Shown here: piece by piece, positions 54,484 to 64,000 of the stretch
Numbering within the stretch: the stretch's first letter is position 1
How the letters are laid out: every line of letters starts with the position of its first letter
NCBI RefSeq assembly: GCF_038397775.1
Contig: NZ_CP151650.1
Coordinates: 806,001-870,000 of the forward strand
Length of the DNA stretch: 64,000 nucleotides
Source: Pseudomonas sp. RC10
GTDB taxonomy: Bacteria > Pseudomonadota > Gammaproteobacteria > Pseudomonadales > Pseudomonadaceae
Direction of reading: 5' to 3'
Translations under genes and position numbers: made by a program
The notes under the pieces: generated by a model
Databases searched by the model: none
What the model was told of the DNA's origin: nothing
Seen by the model: the letters and a program-made list of their open reading frames with translations, nothing else

Positions 54484-56004
54484 TCAAACCGTCTTGGAAA
54501 TTCGGCTCGCGAGCAGCGCCCAGCCAATCAACAACACCGACAGAATGATCAGTGGCCACGAACGCCAGTGCAGGTACGGCGTCAGGTTGTGCATCGGGGT
54601 GACTTCGCCGTACATCACCGCCCGTTCGAACTGCGGAACGGTGGTGGTGATCTTGCCGAACGGGTCGATCAGTGCGCTTTTGCCATTGTTGGTGGCACGG
54701 ATCATCCAGCGACCGGCCTCCAGCGCGCGCATCTGCGCCATCTGCAAGTGCTGCAGCGGGCCTATGGACGTGCCGAACCACGTGTCGTTGCTCACCGTCA
54801 GCAGCAGATCGCTCTGGGCGGAAAGGCTGGCGGCGAATTCGGGGTAGACGACCTCGTAACAAATGAACGGCGCGATCTGGTAACCCTTGGCCTGCAACAA
54901 TGCCTGTTCGGCCGGGCCGCGTGCAAAGTCGGACATCGGCAGGTCGAAGAACGTGATCAGCCCGCGCAGCAGGTCCTGCAATGGCACGTACTCACCGAAC
55001 GGCACCAGTTTCTGTTTCAGGTAGGTGCCGTCGCCTTCGCCGGTGACGGTGATGGCGTTGTAATAACGGAATTCGCCACGCCCGCCTTTCTGCCGCAGCG
55101 GCACGCCTGTGATCAGTGCTGAATCCCGATCTGCAGCAAACTTGCCCATCATCGTCAGGTAGCCCTCGACGGACTCTTTGAGCACCGGGACAGCGGTTTC
55201 CGGCCAAACGATCAGGTCGGCTTTTTGGGACGTGAACGTCATGTCGCGGTACAGGGCCAACTGAGCGTTCAGCGCAGCCGGGTCCCATTTCATGCTTTGT
55301 TCGACGTTCCCCTGCATCGCAGCAACTTTCAACGGCGCGCCTAAAGGTTCGGTCCAGGCATGGCTTTTCAGCGCCAGGCCCACAGCCCAAGGCGCCAGCA
55401 GCAGAGCGATGCCAGCAGCGAAGAAGCTTTTGCGTGCACGCAGTCGAGGCAGGTTGCACAGCAGGGCAGCAGTCAGCGCGAGGCTGAACGAAATCAACCA
55501 CATGCCCCCCAATGGCGCCAGACCTTTCAGCGGGCCATCGAGTTGGCTGTAACCGGAATAGAGCCAAGGAAAGCCTGTGAGGAACCAGCCGCGAAACATT
55601 TCTTGACCGAACCACAGCGCAGCGAACGCCAGCGCATCGGCCAAAGGCGCTTCGTTGCGGCGAATCCAGCGAGCCCAGAGCCAGGCGGGCAGGGCGAAGA
55701 AGAAGGCGACAGAAGCGCAGAACAGCACCATCAGGAACCCGGCGAGCCAGACCGGCGCCTCGCCGTACGTGTGAATGCTGACGTAGATCCAGCTGGTGCC
55801 GCCGCCAAATAGACCGAATCCGTACGACCAGCCCCGCCACAACGCCTGACGAGGTGTCAGGTCGCGCAACCCGAGGTAGAAAACCACCAGCGCGACAATC
55901 GCCAGTGGCCAGATATCGAACGGCGCCAGGGCCAGGGTGACGAGTGCGCCAGCCGCCACGGCCAGCAGGTTACCGGGCCAGCCGGGGCGGGTGATCCAGC
56001 GCAT
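54484..56004 (-). CDS. lnt: Apolipoprotein N-acyltransferase
   Basis: Adds the third acyl chain to the N-terminal cysteine of lipoproteins in the inner membrane, enabling Lol sorting. 506 residues: about seven or eight spans in the first 210 residues, then a nitrilase-like periplasmic domain with the triad E269 (LIVWPETAVP), K332 (YLKQKLVPFGEYVP) and C382 (PFICYEVVYPE). It follows corC by 30 bp as the last gene of the phoH-ybeY-corC-lnt operon. Confidence 0.97.
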   Translation of the reverse strand: MRWITRPGWPGNLLAVAAGALVTLALAPFDIWPLAIVALVVFYLGLRDLTPRQALWRGWSYGFGLFGGGTSWIYVSIHTYGEAPVWLAGFLMVLFCASVAFFFALPAWLWARWIRRNEAPLADALAFAALWFGQEMFRGWFLTGFPWLYSGYSQLDGPLKGLAPLGGMWLISFSLALTAALLCNLPRLRARKSFFAAGIALLLAPWAVGLALKSHAWTEPLGAPLKVAAMQGNVEQSMKWDPAALNAQLALYRDMTFTSQKADLIVWPETAVPVLKESVEGYLTMMGKFAADRDSALITGVPLRQKGGRGEFRYYNAITVTGEGDGTYLKQKLVPFGEYVPLQDLLRGLITFFDLPMSDFARGPAEQALLQAKGYQIAPFICYEVVYPEFAASLSAQSDLLLTVSNDTWFGTSIGPLQHLQMAQMRALEAGRWMIRATNNGKSALIDPFGKITTTVPQFERAVMYGEVTPMHNLTPYLHWRSWPLIILSVLLIGWALLASRISKTV

Positions 56005-56034
56005 TTACATTCCTTATGACAAACGGATACGACG

Positions 56035-56877
56035 TTACGAGCGCGAAATCGGACTCAGGCGCAGCAGGTGAATCCGGCGGCTGTCCGCGTTCAGGATGCG
56101 GAAACGATACGCGCCGATTTCGGTGATTTCATTACGCTTGGGCAGGTGCCCGAACGCATTCATCACCAGACCGCCGACCGTGTCGAATTCATCGTCAGAG
56201 AACTCGCTGTCGAAAAACTCGTTGAAGCTGTCGATGGGGGTGAGCGCCTTGACCAGGAAGTCGCCGCTGGGCAGCGGTTTGATGTAGCTGTCTTCCTCGA
56301 CGTCGTGTTCGTCCTCGATGTCGCCGACGATCTGTTCCAACACGTCTTCGATGGTCACCAGACCCGCCACGCCGCCGTATTCGTCGATGACGATGGCCAT
56401 GTGGTTGTGATTGGCGCGGAATTCACGCAATAGCACGTTCAGGCGCTTGGACTCCGGCACGAACGTCGCCGGACGCAGCAGGCTCTTGATGTCGCCGACG
56501 TCGCCGTTTTCCTTGAGGATCAAGGGCAGCAGGTCTTTGGCCAGCAATACGCCGAGGACGTCATCGTGGCTTTCGCCAATCACGGGGTAGCGAGAGTGGG
56601 CGGAATCGATCACGGCCGGGAGCAGCTCGCGAAGGCTCTGGCTTGCCTTGATGCTGACCATCTGAGAGCGCGGGACCATGATGTCCCGGACCTGGAGGTC
56701 AGCCACCTGAATGGCGCCTTCGGCGATGGCCAGCGCTTCGCTGTCCAGCAATTTGTTCTGATGGGCTTCGCGCAGCAGCTCTAGCAGCTCCTGGCGGTTC
56801 TTCGGCTCATGGGCAAATGCCTGGGTCAGTTTGCCCAACCATGACTTTTGCCCGTTGCTCGATCGGTCTTCGCTCAT
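56035..56877 (-). CDS. corC: HlyC/CorC family protein with CBS pair (CorC/YbeX)
   Basis: 280 residues. Two CBS domains at about 66-190 ([40 protein letters not shown]) and a C-terminal transporter-associated domain ([17 protein letters not shown] at about 236-252). No membrane span, so a soluble CorC/YbeX type, linked to Mg2+/Co2+ efflux and, through its operon, to ribosome maturation. It follows ybeY by 5 bp and precedes lnt. Confidence 0.94.
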   Translation of the reverse strand: MSEDRSSNGQKSWLGKLTQAFAHEPKNRQELLELLREAHQNKLLDSEALAIAEGAIQVADLQVRDIMVPRSQMVSIKASQSLRELLPAVIDSAHSRYPVIGESHDDVLGVLLAKDLLPLILKENGDVGDIKSLLRPATFVPESKRLNVLLREFRANHNHMAIVIDEYGGVAGLVTIEDVLEQIVGDIEDEHDVEEDSYIKPLPSGDFLVKALTPIDSFNEFFDSEFSDDEFDTVGGLVMNAFGHLPKRNEITEIGAYRFRILNADSRRIHLLRLSPISRS

Positions 56878-56882
56878 AGCCC

Positions 56883-57383
56883 TTACTCGTGGTCCTTGCC
56901 TGGTGTTTCTGTAGGTGGTGTGTCGACGATTTCGTCGTCGGCGTAGGGATCGGGGTAGCCCAGCTCTGCAAGCAACTCCCGTTCCAGTGTTTCCATTTCT
57001 TCGGCTTCGTCATCGTCGATGTGATCGTAGCCCAACAAATGCAGACAACCATGGATGGTGAGGTGCGCCCAGTGTGCGTCCAGCGCCTTGCCCTGTTCGG
57101 CAGCCTCGCGGGTCACGACCGGCACGCAGATCACCAGGTCACCCAGCAACGGAATGTCGAGGAGTTCGTCAGGCACGTCCGCGGGAAAGGACAGCACGTT
57201 GGTGGCGTAGTCTTTGTGACGCCAGGTGTGGTTCAGTTCCCGGCCTTCAGCCTCGTCGACCAGGCGAATGGTCATTTCCGAGTCGGCGACGCGCTGGCGC
57301 AGGCCCATCTCACACCAAAGGCGGAACTGGGCTTCGCTGGGGGCGCTGGCTTCACTCGCGACTTGCAGATCCAGCTCAAGCAT
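56883..57383 (-). CDS. ybeY: Endoribonuclease YbeY
   Basis: Metal-dependent RNase for 16S rRNA 3' maturation and ribosome quality control. 166 residues from [10 protein letters not shown]; longer frames upstream are the phoH gene read out of frame. The zinc motif H111-x3-H115-x5-H121 is in [11 protein letters not shown], and R60-region residues [10 protein letters not shown] are conserved. The last 20 residues are acidic and unconserved. The start lies inside the phoH 3' end (8-bp overlap). Confidence 0.96.
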   Translation of the reverse strand: MLELDLQVASEASAPSEAQFRLWCEMGLRQRVADSEMTIRLVDEAEGRELNHTWRHKDYATNVLSFPADVPDELLDIPLLGDLVICVPVVTREAAEQGKALDAHWAHLTIHGCLHLLGYDHIDDDEAEEMETLERELLAELGYPDPYADDEIVDTPPTETPGKDHE

Positions 57384-58380
57384 CGCGGCGGTATTCCCGA
57401 GGGGCACTTTGCTCGTTGCGCTCCTCGAAGCGCTCGTAGGCTTCGACGATGCGTTGCACCAATGGATGGCGCACGACGTCCTTGGGCTTGAAGTGAGTGA
57501 AACTGATGCCCGGCACGTCCTTGAGCACTTCGATGACATGATTCAGCCCGGATTTGGTGCCTTTCGGCAGGTCGATCTGGGTGATGTCACCGGTGATCAC
57601 GGCGGTGGAGCCAAAGCCAATACGGGTCAGGAACATCTTCATCTGCTCGACGGTGGTGTTCTGACTCTCGTCGAGAATGATGAAGCTGTTATTAAGGGTG
57701 CGTCCGCGCATGTAGGCCAGCGGCGCAACTTCGATCACTTGCTTTTCGATCAGCTTGGCCACGTACTCAAAGCCCAGCATCTCGTAAAGCGCGTCGTAGA
57801 GCGGTCGCAGGTACGGGTCGATCTTCTGCGCCAGATCGCCGGGCAGGAAACCGAGCTTTTCGCCTGCTTCAACCGCCGGACGCACCAGCAGGATGCGGCG
57901 AATCTGTTCGCGTTCCAGCGCATCGACGGCCGCAGCCACGGCAAGGTAAGTCTTGCCGGTACCGGCCGGGCCGATGCCGAAGTTGATGTCGTTGGCGAGG
58001 ATTTCCTTCACGTACCGCTGCTGATTCAAGCCGCGTGGGCGAATCATGCCTTTCTTGGTACGCAGGGCTACGCCGACTTCGGCAGCAGGGTGGTTGTCCA
58101 GCTCTTCGACGCCAGATTCCTGCAAGAACAGGTGAACCATGTCCGGGGACAGCTCGGTACTTTTGGTTTCCCGATACAGTCGGCGTAACAGGTTTTCTGC
58201 CGAAGTGGTCTGTTTGCGCTCGCCGATCATCTCGAACTGGCCTCCGCGATTGCGGATTTCGATGTCCAGGCGCTGTTCGATCAGGCGCAAGTGCTCGTCG
58301 AATTGCCCGCACAGATTGGCGAAGCGGTGGGCCTCGATAGGTTCGAGGCTGAAACGATGTGGTTCGATAGGTGCGTTCAA
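57376..58380 (-). CDS. phoH: PhoH-like ATPase YbeZ
   Basis: 334-residue PhoH-family P-loop ATPase that partners YbeY in RNA metabolism. Walker A GPAGTGKT at 137-144, Walker B IILDESQN at about 230-237, and the N-terminal KH-like region ([20 protein letters not shown]). The family start [13 protein letters not shown] follows a TTG at 58378-58380; no ATG or GTG exists there, so TTG is taken as the start. A longer frame upstream runs into a REP element and is rejected. Named ybeZ in E. coli. First gene of phoH-ybeY-corC-lnt. Confidence 0.95.
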   Translation of the reverse strand: MNAPIEPHRFSLEPIEAHRFANLCGQFDEHLRLIEQRLDIEIRNRGGQFEMIGERKQTTSAENLLRRLYRETKSTELSPDMVHLFLQESGVEELDNHPAAEVGVALRTKKGMIRPRGLNQQRYVKEILANDINFGIGPAGTGKTYLAVAAAVDALEREQIRRILLVRPAVEAGEKLGFLPGDLAQKIDPYLRPLYDALYEMLGFEYVAKLIEKQVIEVAPLAYMRGRTLNNSFIILDESQNTTVEQMKMFLTRIGFGSTAVITGDITQIDLPKGTKSGLNHVIEVLKDVPGISFTHFKPKDVVRHPLVQRIVEAYERFEERNEQSAPREYRRDA

Positions 58381-58492
58381 AGTGGTTTTTAGCCGCCCGA
58401 CGGCAATAAAGGTGAAATGAAGGATAACCCCTGTGGGCAGTGTCCGAAAGGGCTCACTTACTAATGGTTGAGTCGGCAGCCGCCATAACCTC

Positions 58493-58581
58493 TGTAGGAG
58501 TGAGCTTGCTCGCGATTGCCGACTGTCAGACACGGGCATGGTGGCTGAAGAAACGCAATCGCGAGCAAGCTCACTCCTACA
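58493..58581. repeat. REP palindrome, GTGAGCTTGCTCGCGAT type
   Basis: Left arm TGTAGGAGTGAGCTTGCTCG then CGATTGC; right arm GCAATCGCGAGCAAGCTCAC then TCCTACA. Between miaB and phoH on the same strand. Confidence 0.92.
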
Positions 58582-58616
58582 GGGTTCGATGCAGCGTTAG
58601 ATGAGGGCGTCTGGCC

Positions 58617-59945
58617 TTACTGCAACAACGACCCCCGCAGCGAGTGCGGTTGCGCGCTGTCGATGTAGACGTCGGCGAATTGCCCGATCAGCTTGGGGTT
58701 GTCGCAGCGGAAGTTGACGATGCGGTTGTTCTCGGTGCGCCCTTGCAGTTCGCCGGGGTCTTTCTTCGAATAGTCGGTGACCAGAATGCGCTGGACAGTG
58801 CCCGCCATTTTGCGGCTGATCTCGAAGCCCTGACGGTTGATCAGGTCCTGCAACTGCTTGAGGCGCTCTTTCTTGGTTTCTTCCGAGGTGTCATCGGCCA
58901 GATCCGCTGCCGGGGTGCCAGGGCGCGAGCTGTAGACGAACGAGTAGGAGAAGTCCATGCCGACGTCTTCTACCAGCTTCATGGTCTGCAAATGATCTTT
59001 TTCGGTCTCGCCGGGAAAGCCGACGATGAAGTCCGAGCTGATGCAAATGTCCGGCACCGCTGCACGCAGCTTGCGCAAACGGGATTTGTACTCAAGCACG
59101 GTGTGGTTGCGCTTCATCGCCGCCAGAATGCGGTCTGAACCCGACTGGACCGGCAAATGCAGATGTTTGACCAGCTCCGGCACGTCGGCGTGGGCCTGAA
59201 TCAGGCTGTCGGAAAACTCCAGCGGATGCGACGTGGTGTAGCGAATGCGGTCGATGCCGTCGATGGCCGCTACCACGCGGATCAGTTCGGCGAGGTCAGC
59301 CACGCGCCCGTCGTGGGTCGTGCCGCGATAGCCGTTGACGTTCTGGCCGAGCAGCGTCACTTCACGCACGCCGTTTTCGGCGAGGTGGAAGACCTCGGTG
59401 ATCACGTCATCGAAGGGCCGACTGACTTCTTCACCCCGCGTGTAAGGCACCACGCAGAACGTGCAGTATTTACTGCAGCCTTCCATGACCGAGACATAAG
59501 CGCTCGGGCCATCGACGCGAGGCTCGGGCAAATGGTCGAATTTTTCGATTTCCGGAAACGACACATCCACCTGCGGCAAGCGGGTGATGCGTGCGGCGTC
59601 GATCATGTCCGGCAGGCGGTGCAGGGTCTGGGGGCCGAACACGACATCGACGTACGGTGCCCGATCACGAATCGCCGCACCTTCCTGACTGGCGACGCAA
59701 CCACCGACGGCGATCACCATCTCCGGGTTGGCAAGCTTCAGCTCGCGCCAGCGGCCAAGCTGGGAGTAGACGCGGTCCTGCGCCCGCTCGCGGATGGAGC
59801 AAGTGTTGAGCAGGATGACGTCGGCGTCTTCCGCGCGGGCGGTGACTTCCAGCGCTTGATGTTCGCCCAGCAGATCGACCATGCGCGAGCTGTCGTACTC
59901 GTTCATCTGGCAGCCGTGGGTTTCGATATAAAGCTTCTTGGCCAT
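58617..59945 (-). CDS. miaB: tRNA-2-methylthio-N6-dimethylallyladenosine synthase
   Basis: Radical-SAM methylthiotransferase that modifies A37 of tRNAs reading U-starting codons. 442 residues. N-terminal auxiliary-cluster cysteines C12, C49 and C83; radical-SAM cysteines C157, C161 and C164 (CSKYCTFC); C-terminal TRAM domain at about 375-440. It precedes phoH on the strand, as in most gammaproteobacteria, with a REP in between. Divergent from the DUF1820 gene. Confidence 0.97.
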   Translation of the reverse strand: MAKKLYIETHGCQMNEYDSSRMVDLLGEHQALEVTARAEDADVILLNTCSIRERAQDRVYSQLGRWRELKLANPEMVIAVGGCVASQEGAAIRDRAPYVDVVFGPQTLHRLPDMIDAARITRLPQVDVSFPEIEKFDHLPEPRVDGPSAYVSVMEGCSKYCTFCVVPYTRGEEVSRPFDDVITEVFHLAENGVREVTLLGQNVNGYRGTTHDGRVADLAELIRVVAAIDGIDRIRYTTSHPLEFSDSLIQAHADVPELVKHLHLPVQSGSDRILAAMKRNHTVLEYKSRLRKLRAAVPDICISSDFIVGFPGETEKDHLQTMKLVEDVGMDFSYSFVYSSRPGTPAADLADDTSEETKKERLKQLQDLINRQGFEISRKMAGTVQRILVTDYSKKDPGELQGRTENNRIVNFRCDNPKLIGQFADVYIDSAQPHSLRGSLLQ

Positions 59946-59983
59946 GCGGGTTCGGATTCATCAGGTGATTCGAAGAACCGCGC

Positions 59984-60041
59984 ATTATAGGGACCCTGGC
60001 CTCGGGTTCCTAGCGTTGCCTAACCAGCGGCATGCTATAGT
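59984..60041. promoter_or_regulatory. Divergent -10 elements between miaB and the DUF1820 gene
   Basis: TATAAT on the minus strand (59984-59989) would serve miaB; TATAGT on the plus strand (60036-60041) would serve the DUF1820 gene 40 bp on. The -35 regions are weak. Confidence 0.4.
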
Positions 60042-60080
60042 TCGCGCCCTTTTCAAAACACCGATCATTGCCTGCCTGTT

Positions 60081-60407
60081 ATGACCAAACGCGAAGCTCC
60101 AATCTATAAGGTGATTTTTCTCAACCAGGGCCAGGTGTACGAGATGTACGCCAAGCAGATCTATCAAAGCGATCTGTGGGGGTTTCTTGAGGTTGAGGAA
60201 TTCGTCTTCGGTGAGCGCACGACCGTGGTGGTAGACCCCAGCGAAGAGAAGTTGAAGCAGCAGTTCGACGGAGTGGTACGCAGCTTCGTGCCGATGCATT
60301 CGATCGTGCGTATCGATGAAGTCGAGCGAATGGGCACGGCGAAGATCAGTGAGGCGCGTCAGACTGGCAATGTCATGCCGTTCCCAATGCCGATGCCGGA
60401 CAAATAA
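60081..60407 (+). CDS. DUF1820 family protein
   Basis: 108 residues. The conserved core IYKVIFLNQGQVYEMYAKQI and WGFLEVEEFVFG with PSEEKLKQQFDGV is the DUF1820 pattern; the family also has VPMHSIVRIDEVERMG. Soluble and small; the function is unknown to me. In Pseudomonas it regularly stands beside miaB. It is divergent from miaB and convergent with the Sel1 gene 15 bp away. Confidence 0.9.
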   Translation: MTKREAPIYKVIFLNQGQVYEMYAKQIYQSDLWGFLEVEEFVFGERTTVVVDPSEEKLKQQFDGVVRSFVPMHSIVRIDEVERMGTAKISEARQTGNVMPFPMPMPDK

Positions 60408-60422
60408 GGTCCGGCGACTCGA

Positions 60423-60986
60423 TCAGGGTTTGCTGGTATCCGGGAAGGGCGCGAATGGCGTGCGCCCTTCGGCGGTTTGCAGCTCCAGAAGATACTTGCG
60501 GAAGATTTGCCCCAGCACTTGGGTCGCGACTTCCAGATCTTCCTTTTTCATTTGCCCCGAAACTTCGTCGGCCTGGTCGAGCGCATCTTCCGACCCGTTG
60601 ACCGCCGCCATCTTCAGGACGATATAAGCCTGAATGTTATTGGCTTGCACACCCTCACCACGGAAGAACATCAGGCCCAATTGATACTGCGCCTGCGCAT
60701 GGCCCTGCAATGAGGCCTGTTCGAAGTAGTTGAGTGCCTGAGTGAGGTCGCGCGGCGTGTTCTTGCCGTCGTAATAGAACTGTCCCAACTCGTATTGCGC
60801 CTGCGCATCCCCGCCTTTGGCCGCCTGCTGACACGCCGACAAGGCGGCTGGCAGGTTGTCTGGCTGGGTATTCAGGGTGCAGCGACCCACCGCTGGTATT
60901 AACAACGAGTTGCCACCTGCATTCGCCAGCAGGGGATGAAGAAGCAACAGGCAGCCCAATGCAAGGGTGCGGCCGGTGCGATTCAT
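60423..60986 (-). CDS. Exported Sel1/tetratricopeptide repeat protein
   Basis: 187 residues. Sec-type signal MNRTGRTLALGCLLLLHPLL then ANAG (cut near 23). Two to three Sel1 repeats at about 50-130: AKGGDAQAQYELGQFYYDGK, LQGHAQAQYQLGLMFFRGEG and IQAYIVLKMAAVNGS. A helical C-terminal part follows. Sel1 proteins scaffold other proteins; the partner is unknown. Likely periplasmic. Followed on its 5' side by a 311-bp gap holding a REP element. Confidence 0.88.
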   Translation of the reverse strand: MNRTGRTLALGCLLLLHPLLANAGGNSLLIPAVGRCTLNTQPDNLPAALSACQQAAKGGDAQAQYELGQFYYDGKNTPRDLTQALNYFEQASLQGHAQAQYQLGLMFFRGEGVQANNIQAYIVLKMAAVNGSEDALDQADEVSGQMKKEDLEVATQVLGQIFRKYLLELQTAEGRTPFAPFPDTSKP

Positions 60987-61194
60987 GGAAGTCGACTTAC
61001 CTCTGAAAAAGGTGCGGGCATGCCCGTCCAGCTAAACGTGCTGGTTGCGCATTATGAAATAAGCGGGGCCTACCTTACAAAGTCTTTACTGATTTTCTGC
61101 TGCACGGGCTTGATTCGCCTGTATTCAGGGGGGCTTGAAGCGCCGCATACAACTAACGTTTAAACAAAATAGCCGAATAACACCGTCAATCAAC

Positions 61195-61283
61195 TGTAGG
61201 AGCCGGCTTGCTGGTGAAGGCGTCAGTCCAGATACATCAATGTCGGCTGATAGATCGCTTTCGCCAGCAAGCCGGCTCCCACA
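61195..61283. repeat. REP palindrome, GCCGGCTTGCTGGCGAAAG type
   Basis: Left arm TGTAGGAGCCGGCTTGCTGG, right arm CGCCAGCAAGCCGGCTCCCA then CA. Between hemL and the Sel1 gene; the main content of 60987-61297. Confidence 0.92.
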
Positions 61284-61297
61284 GGGGGAGGGGCGTG

Positions 61298-62581
61298 TTA
61301 CTTAAACTGCGCGAAGGCTTTTTCGGCGGCGTCGAGGGTCAGTTGCAGCTCCGCGTCGCCGTGGGCAATGGAGGTGAAGCCGGCTTCGAAGGCGCTCGGC
61401 GCCAGATACACGCCGCCTTCCAGCATCAGGTGGAAGAAGCGCTTGAAGCGGTCAGCGTCGCTGCTCATCACGTCCTGGAAGGTGACGATCTCTTTTACGT
61501 CGGTGAAATACAGGCCGAACATACCGCCCGCCTGAGTCGTCACGAACGGGATGCCCGCTGCGTCGGCACGCTGTTGCAGGCCTTCGAGGAGGCGCGTGGT
61601 GAACGTGCTCAGTTCATCGTGGAAGCCTGGGCGGCTGATCAGGCGCAGCGTGGTCAGACCGGCTGCCATGGCCAGCGGGTTGCCCGACAGCGTGCCCGCT
61701 TGATACACCGGACCCAGCGGCGCGATGTGGGACATGATCTCGCGCTTGCCGCCGAAGCAGCCCACAGGCATGCCGCCGCCGATGATCTTGCCGAAGGTGC
61801 TCAGATCAGGCTTCACGCCGTAATAGGCTTGTGCGCCGCCGAGGGCAACGCGGAAACCTGTCATCACTTCGTCGAAAATCAGCACCACGCCGTGCTTGTC
61901 GCACTCTTCGCGCAAACCTTGCAGGAAACCCGGCGCTGGCGGCACGCAATTCATGTTGCCTGCCACTGGCTCAACGATGATGCACGCCACTTCCTGGCCC
62001 ACGTCCGCGAGCATCGCTTTGACCGCGTCGATGTCGTTGAACGGCAGAGTCAGCGTGTGTTTGGCGAACGCCGCCGGAACGCCCGGCGAGCTCGGCACGC
62101 CCAGGGTCAGCGCCCCCGAACCTGCCTTGACCAGCAAGCTATCGGAGTGGCCGTGGTAGCAGCCTTCGAACTTGATGATGCTGTCGCGACCGGTGTAACC
62201 ACGGGCCAGGCGAATCGCGCTCATGGTCGCTTCGGTGCCGGAGCTGACCATGCGCACCATTTCCATCGACGGCACGATCGAGCAGACCAGGTCCGCCATC
62301 TCGGTTTCCATCGCGGTCGGCGCGCCGTAAGACAGTCCGTGCTCTAGCTGCTTGCGCACGGCGTCCAGCACGTCCGGATGGCTGTGGCCCAGAATCATCG
62401 GCCCCCACGAACCCACGTAATCCACATAGCGCTTGTCGTCTTCGTCGGTGACGTAGGCGCCTGCCGCGTGTTTGAAGAACAACGGAGTGCCGCCGACGCT
62501 CTTGAACGCACGAACCGGCGAGTTGACGCCGCCGGGGATGTGTTTCTGGGCGTTGGCGAACAGGGTTTCAGAACGGGACAT
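61298..62581 (-). CDS. hemL: Glutamate-1-semialdehyde 2,1-aminomutase
   Basis: PLP enzyme of the C5 haem pathway, making 5-aminolevulinate. 427 residues. K265 in [14 protein letters not shown] is the Schiff-base lysine; [16 protein letters not shown] (236-251) holds the PLP-binding Asp, and [15 protein letters not shown] (114-128) the phosphate site. Follows thiE by 51 bp and thiD before that; thiD-thiE-hemL is the Pseudomonas order, probably one operon. Confidence 0.98.
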   Translation of the reverse strand: MSRSETLFANAQKHIPGGVNSPVRAFKSVGGTPLFFKHAAGAYVTDEDDKRYVDYVGSWGPMILGHSHPDVLDAVRKQLEHGLSYGAPTAMETEMADLVCSIVPSMEMVRMVSSGTEATMSAIRLARGYTGRDSIIKFEGCYHGHSDSLLVKAGSGALTLGVPSSPGVPAAFAKHTLTLPFNDIDAVKAMLADVGQEVACIIVEPVAGNMNCVPPAPGFLQGLREECDKHGVVLIFDEVMTGFRVALGGAQAYYGVKPDLSTFGKIIGGGMPVGCFGGKREIMSHIAPLGPVYQAGTLSGNPLAMAAGLTTLRLISRPGFHDELSTFTTRLLEGLQQRADAAGIPFVTTQAGGMFGLYFTDVKEIVTFQDVMSSDADRFKRFFHLMLEGGVYLAPSAFEAGFTSIAHGDAELQLTLDAAEKAFAQFK

Positions 62582-62632
62582 GATGAAGCTCTCTGCTTGA
62601 ATCGAATGAGGGTAAGTCGGCCCGACGAAGAG

Positions 62633-63259
62633 TCAGGCCGATTTGAACAGGTCGTTGAAGGCGCGAGCGCGACGGGTGACTTCTTGCGTGTTTTCCGCGC
62701 CAAACAGGCCATGCACCACCGCCAGCAGGTCGGCGCCATGGGCCACCAGCGGGGCCGCGTTTTCCAGCGTGACGCCGCCGATAACGGCAATTGGCAGCGA
62801 AATGCGCTTGCGTGCCTCGGCCAGCATTTCGAGGCTGCATGCAGGTGCGCCGGGCTTGGTGTTGGAGTTGAAGAAACGCCCGAACGCCACATAGGTCGCG
62901 CCGTCGGCCTTGGCTTTTTCTGCCAGTTCGAGCTGGGCGTGGCAGGTGGCGCCGACGATGGCCTTGTGACCGAGCAGGGCGCGGGCGTCGGGCAGCGAGC
63001 CGTCAGTCTGGCCAAGGTGCACGCCAACGCCGAGGCGTGCAGCCACCTCGGCGTCGTCATTGATGATCAGGCGGGTCTTGTAGCGCTCGCACAATTTCAG
63101 CAGTTCCGAGGCCTCACGCAGACGTCGGGTCTCGTCACCGGATTTGTCACGGTATTGCAGCAGGGTCACGCCGCCATCAAGGGCAGCCTCGACGTAGGAC
63201 AGGAATTTGCCGGCCAACAGTTGGCTGTCGGTCACGGCATAAAGGCCACGCAGTTTCAT
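62633..63259 (-). CDS. thiE: Thiamine-phosphate synthase
   Basis: Joins HMP pyrophosphate and thiazole phosphate to give thiamine monophosphate. 208 residues in a TIM barrel: [10 protein letters not shown] at the start, [18 protein letters not shown] (about 33-50), [20 protein letters not shown] (about 65-84), [20 protein letters not shown] (about 106-125) and [12 protein letters not shown] (about 157-168). It lies 24 bp after thiD and before hemL. No TPP riboswitch is visible at this locus. Confidence 0.96.
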   Translation of the reverse strand: MKLRGLYAVTDSQLLAGKFLSYVEAALDGGVTLLQYRDKSGDETRRLREASELLKLCERYKTRLIINDDAEVAARLGVGVHLGQTDGSLPDARALLGHKAIVGATCHAQLELAEKAKADGATYVAFGRFFNSNTKPGAPACSLEMLAEARKRISLPIAVIGGVTLENAAPLVAHGADLLAVVHGLFGAENTQEVTRRARAFNDLFKSA

Positions 63260-63283
63260 CGGGGGTGCCTCTTGTTCGTGGCG

Positions 63284-64000
63284 TTACGAGCAGAAATCCA
63301 GCGGCAAACGACGAGGAACGAATTGGCCTTTGCCCAGTTGTTCAGCGTCGCGCAACGTGCGCCAAGTGTAGTCCAGGGCGGTTTGCACAGCGCTGATCAC
63401 GTCTTGCCCGAGGGCCAGTCGACCGGCCAACGCACTCGCCAGCGTGCAGCCCGAACCGTGATAGCTGCCGGGTAGGCGCTGGCAGGTAAAGGTGCGCGAT
63501 TCGCCGTTGCGAATGTACAGCCGGTTATGGACTTCGTGCTCGTCGCCATGGCCGCCGGTGATCAACAAATGTTCGCAGAACGGCAACAGCTTCTCGGCGC
63601 ACTCGTCGGCGGTGCCTTCCGGCAGCTCGGCCAGAATGCGCGCTTCGGGCAGGTTTGGCGTGGCAATGGTGGCCAGCGGCAGCAACCGCTCGCGCATCGC
63701 ATAGCCGACTTCATCCTTGCCCAGTCGCCCGCCGCCACCGGCACGCAGCACCGGGTCGCAGACCAGCGGCAGGTGCGGGTTCGCTTGCAGCAGTTCGACG
63801 ACGGTGTCGACCATCTCCAACGAGCCGAGCATGCCCAGTTTCACCGCCGCGACCTGCGAATCGTTGAGCACGGCATTGGCCTGAGCCAGCACCCACTCGC
63901 GATCCAGCACGCGGAAATCGGTGACGTTGACGGTGTCCTGCACGGTCAGCGCGGTGACCGCAGGGGCGGCATGACAACCCTGAGCAAGCAGGGCTTCAAT
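63284..64000 (-). CDS. thiD: Hydroxymethylpyrimidine/phosphomethylpyrimidine kinase, N-terminus beyond window
   Basis: Phosphorylates HMP and HMP-P in thiamine synthesis. The 238 C-terminal residues are here; the first 25 or so are off the right edge (the frame is open to 64000). Ribokinase-fold motifs: VCDPVLRAGGGGRLG (ATP/substrate region), LLITGGHGDEHEVHNRLY and the anion-hole and catalytic Asp segment LPGSYHGSGCTLASALAG. The GTG at 63943 is an internal valine, not the start, because the upstream residues HAAPAVTALTVQDT are family-conserved. Confidence 0.95.
   Translation of the reverse strand: MEALLAQGCHAAPAVTALTVQDTVNVTDFRVLDREWVLAQANAVLNDSQVAAVKLGMLGSLEMVDTVVELLQANPHLPLVCDPVLRAGGGGRLGKDEVGYAMRERLLPLATIATPNLPEARILAELPEGTADECAEKLLPFCEHLLITGGHGDEHEVHNRLYIRNGESRTFTCQRLPGSYHGSGCTLASALAGRLALGQDVISAVQTALDYTWRTLRDAEQLGKGQFVPRRLPLDFCS

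Noticed and set aside
62582..63283. TPP riboswitch before thiE
   Set aside because: The thiD-thiE and thiE-hemL gaps are 24 and 51 bp, too short, and no thi-box sequence is present.

Overview
This window is chromosomal DNA of a Pseudomonas species, probably of the fluorescens/syringae side of the genus. Three things point there. The housekeeping genes run in the order I remember from the P. aeruginosa PAO1 PA3975-PA4044 interval (thiD-thiE-hemL ... miaB-phoH-ybeY-corC-lnt ... leuS-lptE-holA ... lipA-lipB-ybeD-dacA-rlpA-slt-rodA-mrdA-rlmH-rsfS-nadD-proA ... ubiX-mpl ... ppa ... xseB-ispA-dxs). The proteins are Pseudomonas-like throughout. Fourteen REP-type imperfect palindromes of the TGTRGGAG...CTCCYACA kind sit between genes. 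No rRNA, tRNA, CRISPR array, transposase or integrase was found. The two end genes, dxs and thiD, are cut by the window edges.

Bases 1-2200 carry dxs-ispA-xseB (isoprenoid precursors and exonuclease VII). Bases 2600-16150 are the accessory part. It holds a quinone-oxidoreductase-like enzyme with a divergent LysR gene; a sugar-acid module of Weimberg type (XylX-like then XylD-like dehydratases, a LysR regulator and an MFS carrier) tied together by two nearly identical LysR-type boxes; a lone maleate isomerase with a LysR gene; a small XRE-type HTH protein; an iron-dependent alcohol dehydrogenase; and an isolated, more AT-rich AlbA_2/Schlafen-like ATPase gene that looks recently acquired.

Bases 16150-34800 are mixed: yccF, an S24/XRE repressor with its own operator palindromes, ppa, dedA-mtfA, a GNAT gene, an acetaldehyde-type dehydrogenase with a divergent sigma54 activator (eatR-like) and a well-formed -24/-12 promoter plus two enhancer-like repeats, mpl-ubiX-yceK, a NAD(P)-binding oxidoreductase, a MORN-repeat/C13-peptidase lipoprotein, a MaoC hydratase, the LrgA/LrgB pair, a Lon-substrate-domain protein, a DedA-PAP2 fusion and the DNA repair glycosylase mpg.

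Bases 35000-64000 are core genome: proline and NAD synthesis, ribosome silencing and 23S rRNA methylation, the elongasome/peptidoglycan cluster, lipoate synthesis, arfA with its self-limiting mRNA hairpin, holA-lptE-leuS, lnt-corC-ybeY-phoH, miaB, and hemL-thiE-thiD. The best candidates for new regulation or biology are the paired LysR boxes (7925-7945 and 8904-8924), the twin 18-bp elements upstream of exaC (23047-23097), the MORN-caspase-like lipoprotein, the solitary Schlafen-like ATPase and the S24 repressor with no visible cleavage dipeptide.
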